Below, piece after piece: positions 8,052 to 15,461 of a stretch of DNA of 18,376 nt. Below the pieces are notes generated by a model. It was not told where the DNA came from, made no database searches, and saw only the letters and a program-made list of their open reading frames with translations. The translations under genes and the position numbers were made by a program. Origin of the DNA: JAPUDQ01 sp964538665. GTDB lineage: Bacteria > Patescibacteriota > Saccharimonadia > Saccharimonadales > Saccharimonadaceae. The DNA lies in assembly GCA_964538665.1 (NCBI GenBank), contig CAZIEB010000017.1:1-18376 (forward strand). Direction: 5' to 3'. Each line of letters opens with the position of its first letter. The first letter of the stretch is position 1.

Positions 8052-8057
8052 AGTGTA
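8052..8057 (-). promoter_or_regulatory. -10 box of lysS, leaderless type
   Basis: The minus strand reads TACACT, AATGCAA, then the ATG at 8044, a seven-base gap. No convincing -35. The whole stretch resembles that of the P-type ATPase gene. Confidence 0.5.
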
Positions 8058-8085
8058 CCAAAAACTATCACACGACGCGAGCATG

Positions 8086-8091
8086 TATACT
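8086..8091 (+). promoter_or_regulatory. -10 box of the NatA-like gene, leaderless type
   Basis: TATACT, then ATAGGT, then the ATG at 8098. It is divergent from the lysS promoter in the same 53-base space. The position rules out the longer frame that would start at 8053. Confidence 0.55.
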
Positions 8092-8097
8092 ATAGGT

Positions 8098-8841
8098 ATG
8101 ACAAATACCATAATTTCAATCGATCACTTCGTGATGGAATTCGGCTCCACTCGCGTCATAGATGATCTCACTTTCAGTATCAAACAAGGTGAAACGTTTG
8201 GGCTCCTAGGTAGCAACGGTTCAGGTAAGACAACGATTATTCGAGCTTTGCTCGGGATTTATCCTGCAACATCCGGCACGCTACATCTTGACGGTAAAGC
8301 TTATTCAGTTTCAAGCGGTATCAAGCTAGGTTACTTACCCGAAGAACGAGGGCTATACAAAAAAGAAAAAGTCATCGATGTCATGACATATTTTGGATCA
8401 CTCAAAGGCATGTCGAGTGCATCTGCGCGGGACTGGTCGATGGACTATCTTCAAAAAGTTGATCTTGCACAAAAAGCACATACTCAAATCGATAAACTGT
8501 CCGGCGGACAACAACAAAAAGTTCAGCTCGGCGTCACGGTTATGAACGATCCTGATATTTTAATACTCGATGAGCCAACAAAGGGATTTGACCCGGTCAA
8601 TCGACGCCTCCTCATGCAGATAATCGAGAGGCATCAGAAAAAAGGCGCAACAGTAGTATTTGTCACCCACCAGATGGAAGAAGTTGAGCGCCTATGTGAC
8701 CGCATCATATTACTCAAAGATGGCAAAGCGGCCGCATATGGCAGCCTTAGCTCAGTCAAAAAGCAATATGGCGGCAAAAGTCTCGATGATATATTTGTAC
8801 AGATTTACGGCGGTATAGAAACGGAGGCTAGCAATGTATAA
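8098..8841 (+). CDS. ABC-2 exporter ATPase, NatA-like
   Basis: 247 aa nucleotide-binding subunit for the permease that follows. Walker A GSNGSGKTT (38-46), signature LSGGQ (134-138), Walker B ILILDE (154-159) followed by PTKGFDP, and His191 in VTHQ. The Q-loop region reads GYLPEERGLYKKEKV, a form typical of the NatA/COG4152 branch, with Glu where most ABC ATPases have Gln. A C-terminal extension of about 35 residues includes SLDDIF, also seen in that branch. Start chosen at 8098 (MTNTIISIDHF) from the -10 position; a longer reading from 8053 would overlap lysS and its promoter. The stop overlaps the permease start by 8 bases. NatA relatives export sodium, lipids, peptides or drugs; the substrate here is unknown. 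Confidence 0.93.
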   Translation: MTNTIISIDHFVMEFGSTRVIDDLTFSIKQGETFGLLGSNGSGKTTIIRALLGIYPATSGTLHLDGKAYSVSSGIKLGYLPEERGLYKKEKVIDVMTYFGSLKGMSSASARDWSMDYLQKVDLAQKAHTQIDKLSGGQQQKVQLGVTVMNDPDILILDEPTKGFDPVNRRLLMQIIERHQKKGATVVFVTHQMEEVERLCDRIILLKDGKAAAYGSLSSVKKQYGGKSLDDIFVQIYGGIETEASNV

Positions 8842-10051
8842 TCTCTCAACAGTTATTCGATTTGAGGTCATTCGTACACTCAAAAAGAAAACATTTTGGA
8901 TCATGGCTCTTGGTTTTCCACTCTTAATCGCGGCAATAGGTGGCATCGTCTATTTTTCAAATCAAGCCACAATTGAAGCCGAAAAAGACATCGAAAAACA
9001 AAAATTTGAATTTGTAGTAACTGATAAGTCTGGACTTATCAACAGTCAAATAGTTCAGAGTATGACTGGTACAATGTCCCCTCCAGATGCAGACCCATCG
9101 ACATACATCGCTGATGTGAAAAACGGTACGCTGGATGGATATATCTATTATCCAGAAGATTTACAACGCGAGTCAGTCCAAGCATATGGTGCACATATTG
9201 ATATTTTCACCGACGGACGGTATGCGGGAGTGGCAAGAACTCTGCTTAGCGCATCTACGGCAAATGCAGTAGACCCAAATCTAAAAGCGGTGCTCACTGG
9301 TGCAACTGACATTTCTTTCACTGCATATCGAGACGGTGATGAATATCAAGCCATCCAGCAAATGATTCTACCGGGAATATTCTTAATACTGTTTTATCTT
9401 CTGATCTCATTTTTTGGGAATCAGATGCTTACAAGCAGTACCGAAGAAAAAGAAAACCGCGTTATCGAGATGCTATTGACTACTATTGAGGCACGGACGC
9501 TGATAGTAGGAAAAATCTTATCTCTCATCATCCTTGCCTTTATCCAGGGTCTCGTCGTACTGGCCCCCATCGTACTAGGCTACATTCTGCTCCATGAAAG
9601 ATTGCAGCTGCCATTCGTAGACCTTTCGACACTCCCTGTAGACTGGGGCCGAATTATCATCGGATTTATGATTTTTAGCGCCAGCTTTCTGTTGTTTACT
9701 GGGCTGTTATTTGCGATTGGCGCTGCCGTACCAACTGCAAAAGAAGCAAATAGTTTCTTTGGGTTTGTCATGGTCATGATATTTGGCCCACTCTATGCGT
9801 TCACACTTTTTATATCGAGTCCTGATTCTCCAATCGTACGAGTACTGAGTCTATTCCCCTTCACTGCACCTATCCCACTCATGTTGCGCAACGCAATCGG
9901 TAACATCAGCTACTCAGAGGCACTGCTCTCGATAGGAATCCTTTTAGTAACCGCTGTAATCGTCATGTATATCGCCGTCAAAGTATTTCGCTATGGCGCG
10001 CTCGAATATTCACGTCGTCTATCGATAGGCGAAATATTCTCACGTCGCTAA
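8834..10051 (+). CDS. ABC-2 family permease, NatB-like
   Basis: 405 aa. TM1 (about 21-41), a soluble extracytoplasmic domain (about 42-177), then five further helices (about 178-196, 226-251, 274-297, 305-327, 362-385), the standard ABC2_membrane_3 layout. EEKENRVIEMLLT (204-216) after the second helix is the cytoplasmic coupling segment. A GGAGG six bases before the ATG supports the start at 8834. The overlap with the ATPase gene and shared strand make a two-gene operon. The last 55 bases, with the stop codon, are repeated exactly beyond the second N run. The hairpin at 10213-10237 lies downstream but has no T-tract on this strand. Confidence 0.92.
   Translation: MYNLSTVIRFEVIRTLKKKTFWIMALGFPLLIAAIGGIVYFSNQATIEAEKDIEKQKFEFVVTDKSGLINSQIVQSMTGTMSPPDADPSTYIADVKNGTLDGYIYYPEDLQRESVQAYGAHIDIFTDGRYAGVARTLLSASTANAVDPNLKAVLTGATDISFTAYRDGDEYQAIQQMILPGIFLILFYLLISFFGNQMLTSSTEEKENRVIEMLLTTIEARTLIVGKILSLIILAFIQGLVVLAPIVLGYILLHERLQLPFVDLSTLPVDWGRIIIGFMIFSASFLLFTGLLFAIGAAVPTAKEANSFFGFVMVMIFGPLYAFTLFISSPDSPIVRVLSLFPFTAPIPLMLRNAIGNISYSEALLSIGILLVTAVIVMYIAVKVFRYGALEYSRRLSIGEIFSRR
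9997..10051 (+). repeat. First copy of a 55-base exact duplication
   Basis: The sequence from CGCGCTCGAATATT to CGTCGCTAA, the end of the NatB-like gene, recurs without a mismatch at 10152-10206 on the other side of the N run. Confidence 0.97.
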
Positions 10052-10151
10052 NNNNNNNNNNNNNNNNNNNNNNNNNNNNNNNNNNNNNNNNNNNNNNNNN
10101 NNNNNNNNNNNNNNNNNNNNNNNNNNNNNNNNNNNNNNNNNNNNNNNNNNN
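10052..10151. other. Assembly gap of 100 N, probably spurious
   Basis: Two contig ends share the same 55 bases and were joined with N instead of being merged. True sequence is probably contiguous, with the greA terminator directly after the permease stop. Confidence 0.85.
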
Positions 10152-10206
10152 CGCGCTCGAATATTCACGTCGTCTATCGATAGGCGAAATATTCTCACGT
10201 CGCTAA
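10152..10206 (+). repeat. Second copy of the 55-base duplication
   Basis: Exact copy of 9997-10051. It encodes the last 17 codons and stop of the permease frame but has no start, so it is not a gene fragment in its own right. Confidence 0.97.
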
Positions 10207-10237
10207 AAAAACGCCCTTGGCGATCTCGGCCAAGGGC
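10205..10237 (-). terminator. Intrinsic terminator of the proS-greA end of the operon
   Basis: On the minus strand a perfect 9-bp stem GCCCTTGGC/GCCAAGGGC (10229-10237 and 10213-10221) with a 7-base loop is followed by G and seven T. It lies 22 bases after the greA stop. Confidence 0.92.
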
Positions 10238-10259
10238 ATGCTTGCACTAGTAGGAACGT

Positions 10260-10712
10260 TTACTTAACTTCTTCGACTTCGTAGGTCGTTTCGCCCTTTG
10301 GGGTCTTGATCGTGACTTTGTCGCCAACTTTTTTGCCCATCAGAGCAGAACCGATTGGAGATTCGTTACTAATTTTGCCCTCGAGCGGGTCTGCTTCGAC
10401 AGGACCAACGATACGATATGTTACTTTGGTGCCATTTTTGAGGACAACCGTGCTACCGACTTTGATCGTAGAGCTTTTGGTCGCTTTGATTATTTCAGCA
10501 TTTTGCAAAATATCTTCAATTTCTGATACTCGAGTCTCGACGAGCCCCTGCTCTTCGCGAGCACTGTCATATTCGGCGTTTTCTGAGAGATCTCCATAGT
10601 CTCGGGCGTTTGCAATTTTTTCTGCAATCTGACCTCGACGGCCCTTGAGCTCCTCTAATTCGGCTTCAAGCTCAGCTTTGCCTTCTAATGTGATGTGATA
10701 CGTTTTTTTCAT
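10260..10712 (-). CDS. greA: Transcription elongation factor GreA
   Basis: 150 aa; GreA is usually about 155-160. It inserts a coiled coil into the RNA polymerase secondary channel and stimulates cleavage of backtracked RNA. The N-terminal coiled coil (about 8-75) carries the acidic tip DLSENAEY, with Asp41 and Glu44 at the same numbers as the catalytic pair of E. coli GreA. The C-terminal FKBP-like domain (about 80-150) includes SPIGSALMGKKVGDKV. The ATG at 10712 has an A/G-rich AGAAAGAG about 9 bases upstream. It follows proS after 117 bases and ends at a strong terminator. Confidence 0.97.
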   Translation of the reverse strand: MKKTYHITLEGKAELEAELEELKGRRGQIAEKIANARDYGDLSENAEYDSAREEQGLVETRVSEIEDILQNAEIIKATKSSTIKVGSTVVLKNGTKVTYRIVGPVEADPLEGKISNESPIGSALMGKKVGDKVTIKTPKGETTYEVEEVK

Positions 10713-10762
10713 ACAATTTAATTCTCTTTCTGGGAACTAGCTCCTATGTCGAGCTGTATAAA

Positions 10763-10785
10763 CGGCCCGCTATAGTAGCGTGCCG
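10763..10785 (-). other. Hairpin in the proS-greA intergenic space
   Basis: On the minus strand CGGC-A-CGC-TACTATA-GCG-G-GCCG folds into a seven-pair stem with one G-A mismatch, followed by TTTATAC. It could be a weak terminator or attenuator after proS, or simply surround a -10-like element for greA (TACTAT in the loop, or TATACA at 10755-10760). The short T run makes full termination doubtful. Confidence 0.35.
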
Positions 10786-10829
10786 CTCGTGATAACTGCC
10801 TGGTTGTAGTCCCCTCACTCAAACAGTGG

Positions 10830-12056
10830 TTATAGCTTAGCAAATAGCTCATCTCGGGTCAATATATTTGCCGTGTTTTCTGTGCGTCCTTTGTATTCGT
10901 AGTTCTCGCCGTTCTTTTCACTCACTACGACACGATGTGGCATACCCATTAGGTCCGCATCGGCAAACTTCTCGCCCGGTCGCAGTGCACGGTCGTCCCA
11001 CAACACGTCGATACCGCGCTGCAATAGTACCTCGTATAGTTCTTGGGCCCGAGCATCTACGTCGCCTATAGAAATGAGATGCACGCGATACGGTGCAATT
11101 GAGTCTGCCCACACAAGTCCTTTGTCGTCGGCAAACTTCTCTGCGATGACACCCATCACCCTGGTTACACCAATACCATAGCTCCCAATCCACAAAGATT
11201 GACGGTCACCCGATGCATCGGTGTAATGTAAGTCCATTTCATCAGTCTTTTGCGTGCCGAAGTTGAATATATTTCCTACCTCGGCGGTTTTTACTTTTTC
11301 TAACTCGTCTCGATTGACACCCAACTCTTTGACTGCGTCATCAACAACCTCTTCATTGATAGCAATATTTTTTTCTCGGTGCAGATAAATCAAATCTTCG
11401 CCAGCATCACAAACGGTTTGAAATTCATGGCTGAATTTTGTGAACGCTCCCCCACTTGCAAATGTCACATAGGTGTCCTCACCGATGCCAAGCCTATCGT
11501 ACACACGCTTGTAGGCTTCGATAGAGGAATCATAGTACGCATCCAGATCATCCTTTGTCGCATGAAAGCTATACATATCTTTCATGACGAATTCGCGACC
11601 GCGCATGATACCGCTTTTGGCTCGAAGTTCATTTCTCATCTTGGTTTGAAACTGATATAAGCTTACTGGTAAATCTTTATAGCTGTGAATATACTGTTTG
11701 AGCATTTCGACAATCGGTTCCTCATGACTCCAGCCAAGCCCTACTTCGGTGTCATCCTGTAGCTTAGTTTTAAACCACACGTCAACCACACTGTCATCCC
11801 AACGACCCGTTTTTTCCCAAACCGCCTTTCGCTGAAGGCTCGTCATAATTAATTCGTTACTATCGATCGCATTCATTTCCTCGCGGACGATTTGTTTTAT
11901 TTTTTCAACAACCCGTAGCCCAAGCGGCAAGTAGGCATATGCGCCAGCCATTTCTTTGTATACATAACCCGCTCGAATCAACAATTGGGCATTTTTGGCA
12001 ACTTCGTCCGCAGGTGCTTGGCGAAGCGTCTTGGTGAATAGGTTTGACATTTTCAT
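10830..12056 (-). CDS. proS: Prolyl-tRNA synthetase, short form without the editing insert
   Basis: 408 aa class II synthetase that charges tRNA-Pro. Motif 1 region (about 38-62), motif 2 with Arg141 in RNELRAKSGIMRGREF and MKDMYSFH (158-165), motif 3 GSYGIGVTRVMG (291-302), and a C-terminal anticodon-binding domain (about 320-408, with RALRPGEKFADADLMGMPHR). Typical bacterial ProRS is about 570 aa with a roughly 180-residue INS editing domain between motifs 2 and 3; here only about 35 residues join GED (219-221) to VKTAEVGN (255-262), so editing in cis is missing. Similar short forms are known in alphaproteobacteria and mitochondria. The start at 12056 is preferred over the ATG at 12050 because of the -10 seven bases upstream. 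It lies 19 bases after the CPBP protease gene. Confidence 0.96.
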   Translation of the reverse strand: MKMSNLFTKTLRQAPADEVAKNAQLLIRAGYVYKEMAGAYAYLPLGLRVVEKIKQIVREEMNAIDSNELIMTSLQRKAVWEKTGRWDDSVVDVWFKTKLQDDTEVGLGWSHEEPIVEMLKQYIHSYKDLPVSLYQFQTKMRNELRAKSGIMRGREFVMKDMYSFHATKDDLDAYYDSSIEAYKRVYDRLGIGEDTYVTFASGGAFTKFSHEFQTVCDAGEDLIYLHREKNIAINEEVVDDAVKELGVNRDELEKVKTAEVGNIFNFGTQKTDEMDLHYTDASGDRQSLWIGSYGIGVTRVMGVIAEKFADDKGLVWADSIAPYRVHLISIGDVDARAQELYEVLLQRGIDVLWDDRALRPGEKFADADLMGMPHRVVVSEKNGENYEYKGRTENTANILTRDELFAKL

Positions 12057-12063
12057 ACTTGCT

Positions 12064-12069
12064 AGTCTA
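12064..12069 (-). promoter_or_regulatory. Internal -10 box for proS, leaderless type
   Basis: The minus strand reads TAGACT, AGCAAGT, then the ATG at 12056. The hexamer fits in the 19-base space after the upstream stop, so proS could be transcribed separately from the frr-uppS-rseP-CPBP run. Any -35 would lie inside the CPBP coding region. Confidence 0.45.
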
Positions 12070-12075
12070 CCTCAG

Positions 12076-12876
12076 TTAGCTGGCAATGAGCAAATTACGT
12101 AATGATTCCGGCGCAACAAACAAGAAATAAAACGCAACTGAATTTTTGAATGCATGCACCAGCACACCCGCCCATATCGTTCCGGTACGCTCTCGCAGAT
12201 AGCACGCCGCCATACTGAGTACAAACGTATCAAAGGCGACATTCCACTGTCCGTGGACCGCACCAAACACGATGCTCACGACTACGGCGGCGAGCCACCA
12301 CGGCATGTGGCGACGCACCCCTCCATAGAGATAGCCACGAAATACGATTTCTTCGATCAATGGCACTGCCACCACTATCACAACAAACGCAATTGCCACC
12401 TCAAATCCAGAACCCAACGAGTCAAAACCTAGTTGCTGTTCCTGGGTAAAGTCAATCCATGGCAATAGTCTCGCCGCAAGCAGCTGCACAATCACCGTCA
12501 GGACCATATAGATGCCCCACGCAACGACCGCAAGACCTACATAGCGGAAATGGAATTTTTTGACCACACCGAGCAGCTCGCCTATACGCTCAAGCGACAT
12601 TCTACGCACAAATCTCGGCTCAAGTAGTAGCGCAGCCGTACCCAAAAGATATACTAGACTCACGACTGTCATCTGTGCGACCGGCTCAGCCATCTGATCT
12701 AACGACACACCGACTTGGCGTAGCCCGAGAAGCACGAGCCATGCACCCAGCGAGCCGATGACAAATATCGCAACTATTGCCCACAATATATACCCCGCAG
12801 AGACCACGGCAGCATACAACGCGCGCTTCAGAGGGCCGCGAACCGCATGTGCCGCGCTAGAAGAGTCGTCCGACAT
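12076..12876 (-). CDS. CPBP family intramembrane metalloprotease (CAAX/Abi)
   Basis: 266 aa from the ATG at 12876. Polytopic membrane protein with several hydrophobic segments (about 20-52, 66-86, 112-137, 158-175, 193-207, 232-255). The three family motifs are present: EEIVFR (Glu175, Glu176, Arg180), FGAVH (Phe204, His208) and HAFKN (His241, Asn245). Members include the CAAX prenyl endopeptidase Rce1 and bacterial proteins of poorly known substrate. Its reading frame begins inside the end of rseP (20-base overlap), so coupled translation is likely. A TTG at 12897 would lengthen the N-terminus by seven residues; no Shine-Dalgarno decides. It occupies the place where proS directly follows rseP in many bacteria, next to another membrane protease. 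Confidence 0.88.
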   Translation of the reverse strand: MSDDSSSAAHAVRGPLKRALYAAVVSAGYILWAIVAIFVIGSLGAWLVLLGLRQVGVSLDQMAEPVAQMTVVSLVYLLGTAALLLEPRFVRRMSLERIGELLGVVKKFHFRYVGLAVVAWGIYMVLTVIVQLLAARLLPWIDFTQEQQLGFDSLGSGFEVAIAFVVIVVAVPLIEEIVFRGYLYGGVRRHMPWWLAAVVVSIVFGAVHGQWNVAFDTFVLSMAACYLRERTGTIWAGVLVHAFKNSVAFYFLFVAPESLRNLLIAS

Positions 12877-14071
12877 CCAAAACCGTGATAAGTGCAATCA
12901 GCCCCAAGAGGAATATCATGCCATACCCATTGATACGCTCTTCGATTTCTTTGGTGAGCGGCTTGTTCATGACCTTAAATAGCGCCATGAGATACCATCG
13001 GCCACCATCAAGCGCCGGTATCGGGAGAATATTCATAACAGCCAGCGTGACAGAGAGAATCGCGGTGATGAGTAGCACTGGAACAATTCCTGCACTGACT
13101 GCTCCCGGTAAGATCTGCCCGACGATACCGACTGGTCCAGCCACGCTATCACCGGCTTCACCGAGTTTTTGTGAAGCAACTCGGTCGCCAGTGAGATTGC
13201 CGACAATACCAGTCCAGACATTTTGTAGTAATCCGCCAATTCCTTTGAGAATTTCCCATGATAATTGTCCTGTGACCCCCACGCCGACGACTGGCGCAGA
13301 CCAGGTTGATTGGATTGTAGTCGGCTTATCCTGAGCAAGCGAAATGCCCATATACCCTTTGCCGTCGACTGCTTCCTCGCTTGTCCTGTTAGCTAGCTTG
13401 GTTTCTCGAGTTTCACCATCCCTAATATAGGTTACGACTAACGTTTCACCCGGAAAGTCTTGAGCGAGGCTTACAATCGTCCCCACTTCGTCGGCAACGG
13501 GAAATTCACACTCGACATCTATCGAAGCAGGGCAAATCATAGCGAGCGGCGTGACACTTTCTAAAACATCACCCTCCTGAAGCCCTGCCTTCTCGGCTGG
13601 TAACCCCTCAACAACTTCGCCTACTCGCACAACAGATTTGTCTACGCGTGCATCCGATGCGACATAAAACTGGTTTGGGATCAGCTTTGGCATACCTACC
13701 AAGGCCAGTACACTAAACAACACCGCCGCAGCAATCCAGTTTGTCGCTACACCGGCCAAAATTATCTTCGTTTTTTGCCAAAACGTCGCAGCACCATAGT
13801 CCCCTGGCTTGCTGGCCGCATCATACTCGCCTCTCAGTTTGACAAACCCACCTATCGGCAACCAGTTGACGCTGTAGAGCACATTTTTTCCTAAGATACT
13901 TTGTTTGAGCTTGCGTCCCCACGCTCGTGGTGGAAACCCGACGCCAAACTCTTCGACGACTACACCGTTGCGCCGCGCCACAATACCATGGCCAAACTCA
14001 TGAATTGCCACCAAAAAAACCAAGATCAGTAGACCAGCCAGAATCGACAAGACAAACCCAATAACTTCCAC
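12857..14071 (-). CDS. rseP: RseP-family site-2 zinc metalloprotease
   Basis: 404 aa intramembrane protease that cuts transmembrane substrates such as anti-sigma factors and leftover signal peptides. TM1 carries HEFGH (24-28), the zinc-binding HExxH. A PDZ domain follows (about 135-245), with EKAGLQEGDVLESV as its ligand-loop end. The C-terminal catalytic helix has NILPIPALDGGRW, with Asp355 as third zinc ligand, and the last TM is at 383-397. The PDZ has two cysteines eight residues apart (Cys180, Cys188), which could pair outside the cell. The start is GTG at 14071, with GGAGG six bases upstream; that site lies in the last GGA GGA codons of uppS, so the two genes are tightly linked. Confidence 0.95.
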   Translation of the reverse strand: MEVIGFVLSILAGLLILVFLVAIHEFGHGIVARRNGVVVEEFGVGFPPRAWGRKLKQSILGKNVLYSVNWLPIGGFVKLRGEYDAASKPGDYGAATFWQKTKIILAGVATNWIAAAVLFSVLALVGMPKLIPNQFYVASDARVDKSVVRVGEVVEGLPAEKAGLQEGDVLESVTPLAMICPASIDVECEFPVADEVGTIVSLAQDFPGETLVVTYIRDGETRETKLANRTSEEAVDGKGYMGISLAQDKPTTIQSTWSAPVVGVGVTGQLSWEILKGIGGLLQNVWTGIVGNLTGDRVASQKLGEAGDSVAGPVGIVGQILPGAVSAGIVPVLLITAILSVTLAVMNILPIPALDGGRWYLMALFKVMNKPLTKEIEERINGYGMIFLLGLIALITVLDVGRLF

Positions 14072-14073
14072 TA

Positions 14074-14778
14074 TTATCCTCCGTGCCGACGTTCGCGGCG
14101 ATTATATTCTTCCAGTATAGCAGTAACATCTTCAGCGCGCATATCTGGCCAATACTTGTCGAGAAATATAAATTCGCTATAGGCACTGCGCCACAACATA
14201 AAATTGCTGAGCCGCTGCTCGCCGCTTGTTCGCACAATCACATCACACTCTGGAATCTCTGGGTGGTCGATATAATTCGTAAATGTCTCGGTGCTCAGCT
14301 TATCAGGCGCAACCCCGTCAGCCAGTGCGCGCTGAGCCGCCCTGACGATTTCTTGTTGACCACCGTAGTTGAAACACATCGCCAGTGTCGCGCGCGTCCC
14401 ATGAGCCGACGAAGCTTCAGCGTCGGAAATCAAGTCATTTATGTCCTCTGGGATAGTCACTCGATCACCAAGCACCACGAAACGACAATCTTCCTTAATC
14501 AGGCGTTTGAGCTCTTTTTTGAATACATTACGCACAATTTTCATGGTGGCGCGCACCTCTTCTTCGGCACGATTCCAGTTTTCGGTCGACCAGGTGTAGA
14601 AAGAAACGTATTTGACGCCTGATTCTATCGTCGCTTCAAGCACTTCTTCGAGCGATGCGACCCCTGCAAGATGACCTTCGTACGTCGGGAGCCCATGCTG
14701 CTTTGCCCAGCGGCGATTGCCGTCCAAAATATAGCCCACGTGGGTAGGCACGAGCGGTTGTGTGTGTGGCTGTTCCAA
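14074..14778 (-). CDS. uppS: Isoprenyl (undecaprenyl) diphosphate synthase
   Basis: 234 aa cis-prenyltransferase making the lipid carrier for peptidoglycan and other surface polymers from IPP and an allylic primer. The catalytic motif is GYILDGNRRWAKQHG with Asp19; most bacterial enzymes have MDGNGRWA, so Arg replaces the second Gly. YTWSTENWNRAEEEV and RTSGEQRLSNFMLWRSAYSE are the other family blocks. The frame has a TAG stop two codons above the TTG at 14778 and no ATG before the catalytic motif, so the start is TTG or the GTG at 14751. No Shine-Dalgarno is seen; the upstream bases are a GATTTTR heptamer repeat. rseP follows after 2 bases. Confidence 0.93.
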   Translation of the reverse strand: MEQPHTQPLVPTHVGYILDGNRRWAKQHGLPTYEGHLAGVASLEEVLEATIESGVKYVSFYTWSTENWNRAEEEVRATMKIVRNVFKKELKRLIKEDCRFVVLGDRVTIPEDINDLISDAEASSAHGTRATLAMCFNYGGQQEIVRAAQRALADGVAPDKLSTETFTNYIDHPEIPECDVIVRTSGEQRLSNFMLWRSAYSEFIFLDKYWPDMRAEDVTAILEEYNRRERRHGG

Positions 14779-14798
14779 AATCTAAAATCCAAAATCTC
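14776..14798 (-). repeat. Heptamer repeat GATTTTR at the uppS start
   Basis: On the minus strand GATTTTG, GATTTTA, GATTTTG run head to tail. The last unit supplies the TTG start codon of uppS and the middle unit supplies the in-frame TAG just above it. It fills most of the 33-base frr-uppS space. Confidence 0.8.
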
Positions 14799-14811
14799 AC
14801 ATCAAGTGGTT

Positions 14812-15363
14812 TTATATAGTCATTATTTCTTGTTCTTTTTCTTTGAACAATTCATCGATCTTGGTCTGATATGTTTTCATATCATCATCGATGCCTTTTT
14901 CAACCATCTTGACATCGTCTTCCGACAACTCTTTGGCATCTTTCATGCGCTTGGCATCTTTGAGGGCATCTTGGCGGACCGTTCGCAGAGCGATTCGACA
15001 GTCTTCAACTTTTTCGCCGAGACTTTTGACCATCTCACGGCGTCGCTCTTCGGTCAGTTGCGGAATTGGTACCCGAACCACGCGCCCGTCATCGCTTGGA
15101 TTGAACCCGAGATTACTCGTACGAATAGCATCACTGATGGCTTTGACATTGCTTGGATCAAACGGGCTGATGAGTAGCTGTTGGGGTTCTGGCGCAGTCA
15201 CATTTGCGACTTGGTTGAGCGGCATGGACGAGCCATACGCTTCGACAACTATCGAGCTGAGCATGTCTGGGTGCGCGCGTCCGGTGCGAACTTTTGTAAG
15301 CTCTCCGCGGAAATGATCTATCGCCGCATCCATTCGTTGTTCATATGGTTTTGTATCAAACAT
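14812..15363 (-). CDS. frr: Ribosome recycling factor
   Basis: 183 aa, the usual length (about 185). With EF-G it splits post-termination ribosomes. The whole protein matches RRF: a helical arm start with MDAAIDHFRGELTKVRTGRAHP, the beta/alpha domain with SPFDPSNVKAISDAIRTSNLGFNP, then VPIPQLTEERRREMVKSL and the long C-terminal helices. AAGAGG lies five bases before the ATG at 15363. It has its own promoter after the tsf terminator and is followed by uppS at 33 bases. pyrH, which usually sits just before frr, is absent. Confidence 0.97.
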   Translation of the reverse strand: MFDTKPYEQRMDAAIDHFRGELTKVRTGRAHPDMLSSIVVEAYGSSMPLNQVANVTAPEPQQLLISPFDPSNVKAISDAIRTSNLGFNPSDDGRVVRVPIPQLTEERRREMVKSLGEKVEDCRIALRTVRQDALKDAKRMKDAKELSEDDVKMVEKGIDDDMKTYQTKIDELFKEKEQEIMTI

Positions 15364-15387
15364 TGGTACCTCTTATTTACATATTTC

Positions 15388-15396
15388 AGTATAGCA
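15388..15396 (-). promoter_or_regulatory. Extended -10 of the frr-uppS-rseP operon
   Basis: The minus strand reads TGCTATACT. The predicted start near 15381 gives a leader of about 18 bases that holds the AAGAGG ribosome site. The promoter directly follows the tsf terminator, so it starts a new transcript. Confidence 0.6.
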
Positions 15397-15410
15397 GGCT
15401 TACTGGGCGC

Positions 15411-15440
15411 AAAAAAGCCACGGACAATCCGCAGCTTTTT
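15411..15440 (-). terminator. Intrinsic terminator after tsf
   Basis: On the minus strand AAAAAGCTGCGGA-TTG-TCCGTGGCTTTTTT: an eight-pair GC-rich stem with two G-U pairs, extended by A/T pairing, and a T-tract of six. It lies 21 bases after the tsf stop. Having A- and T-tracts on both sides, it could also act on the other strand, where no gene arrives. Confidence 0.9.
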
Positions 15441-15461
15441 GATAATTTGGTTGGCGCTCGA

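Noticed and set aside
6683..8071. A lysS frame that appears to read through the N run and end in Met-Leu-stop
   Set aside because: The 100 N are not a measured length, so the frame beyond them has no meaning; the Met-Leu codons belong to the region upstream of the P-type ATPase.
9997..10206. A true tandem duplication or an insertion scar at the end of the permease gene
   Set aside because: The copies are identical, abut the N run exactly on both sides and have no mobile-element features; assembly overlap explains all of it.
10713..10829. A tRNA gene in the 117-base proS-greA space
   Set aside because: Stems are present but there is no acceptor/T-arm arrangement and no GTTCRA-like T-loop in a fitting place.
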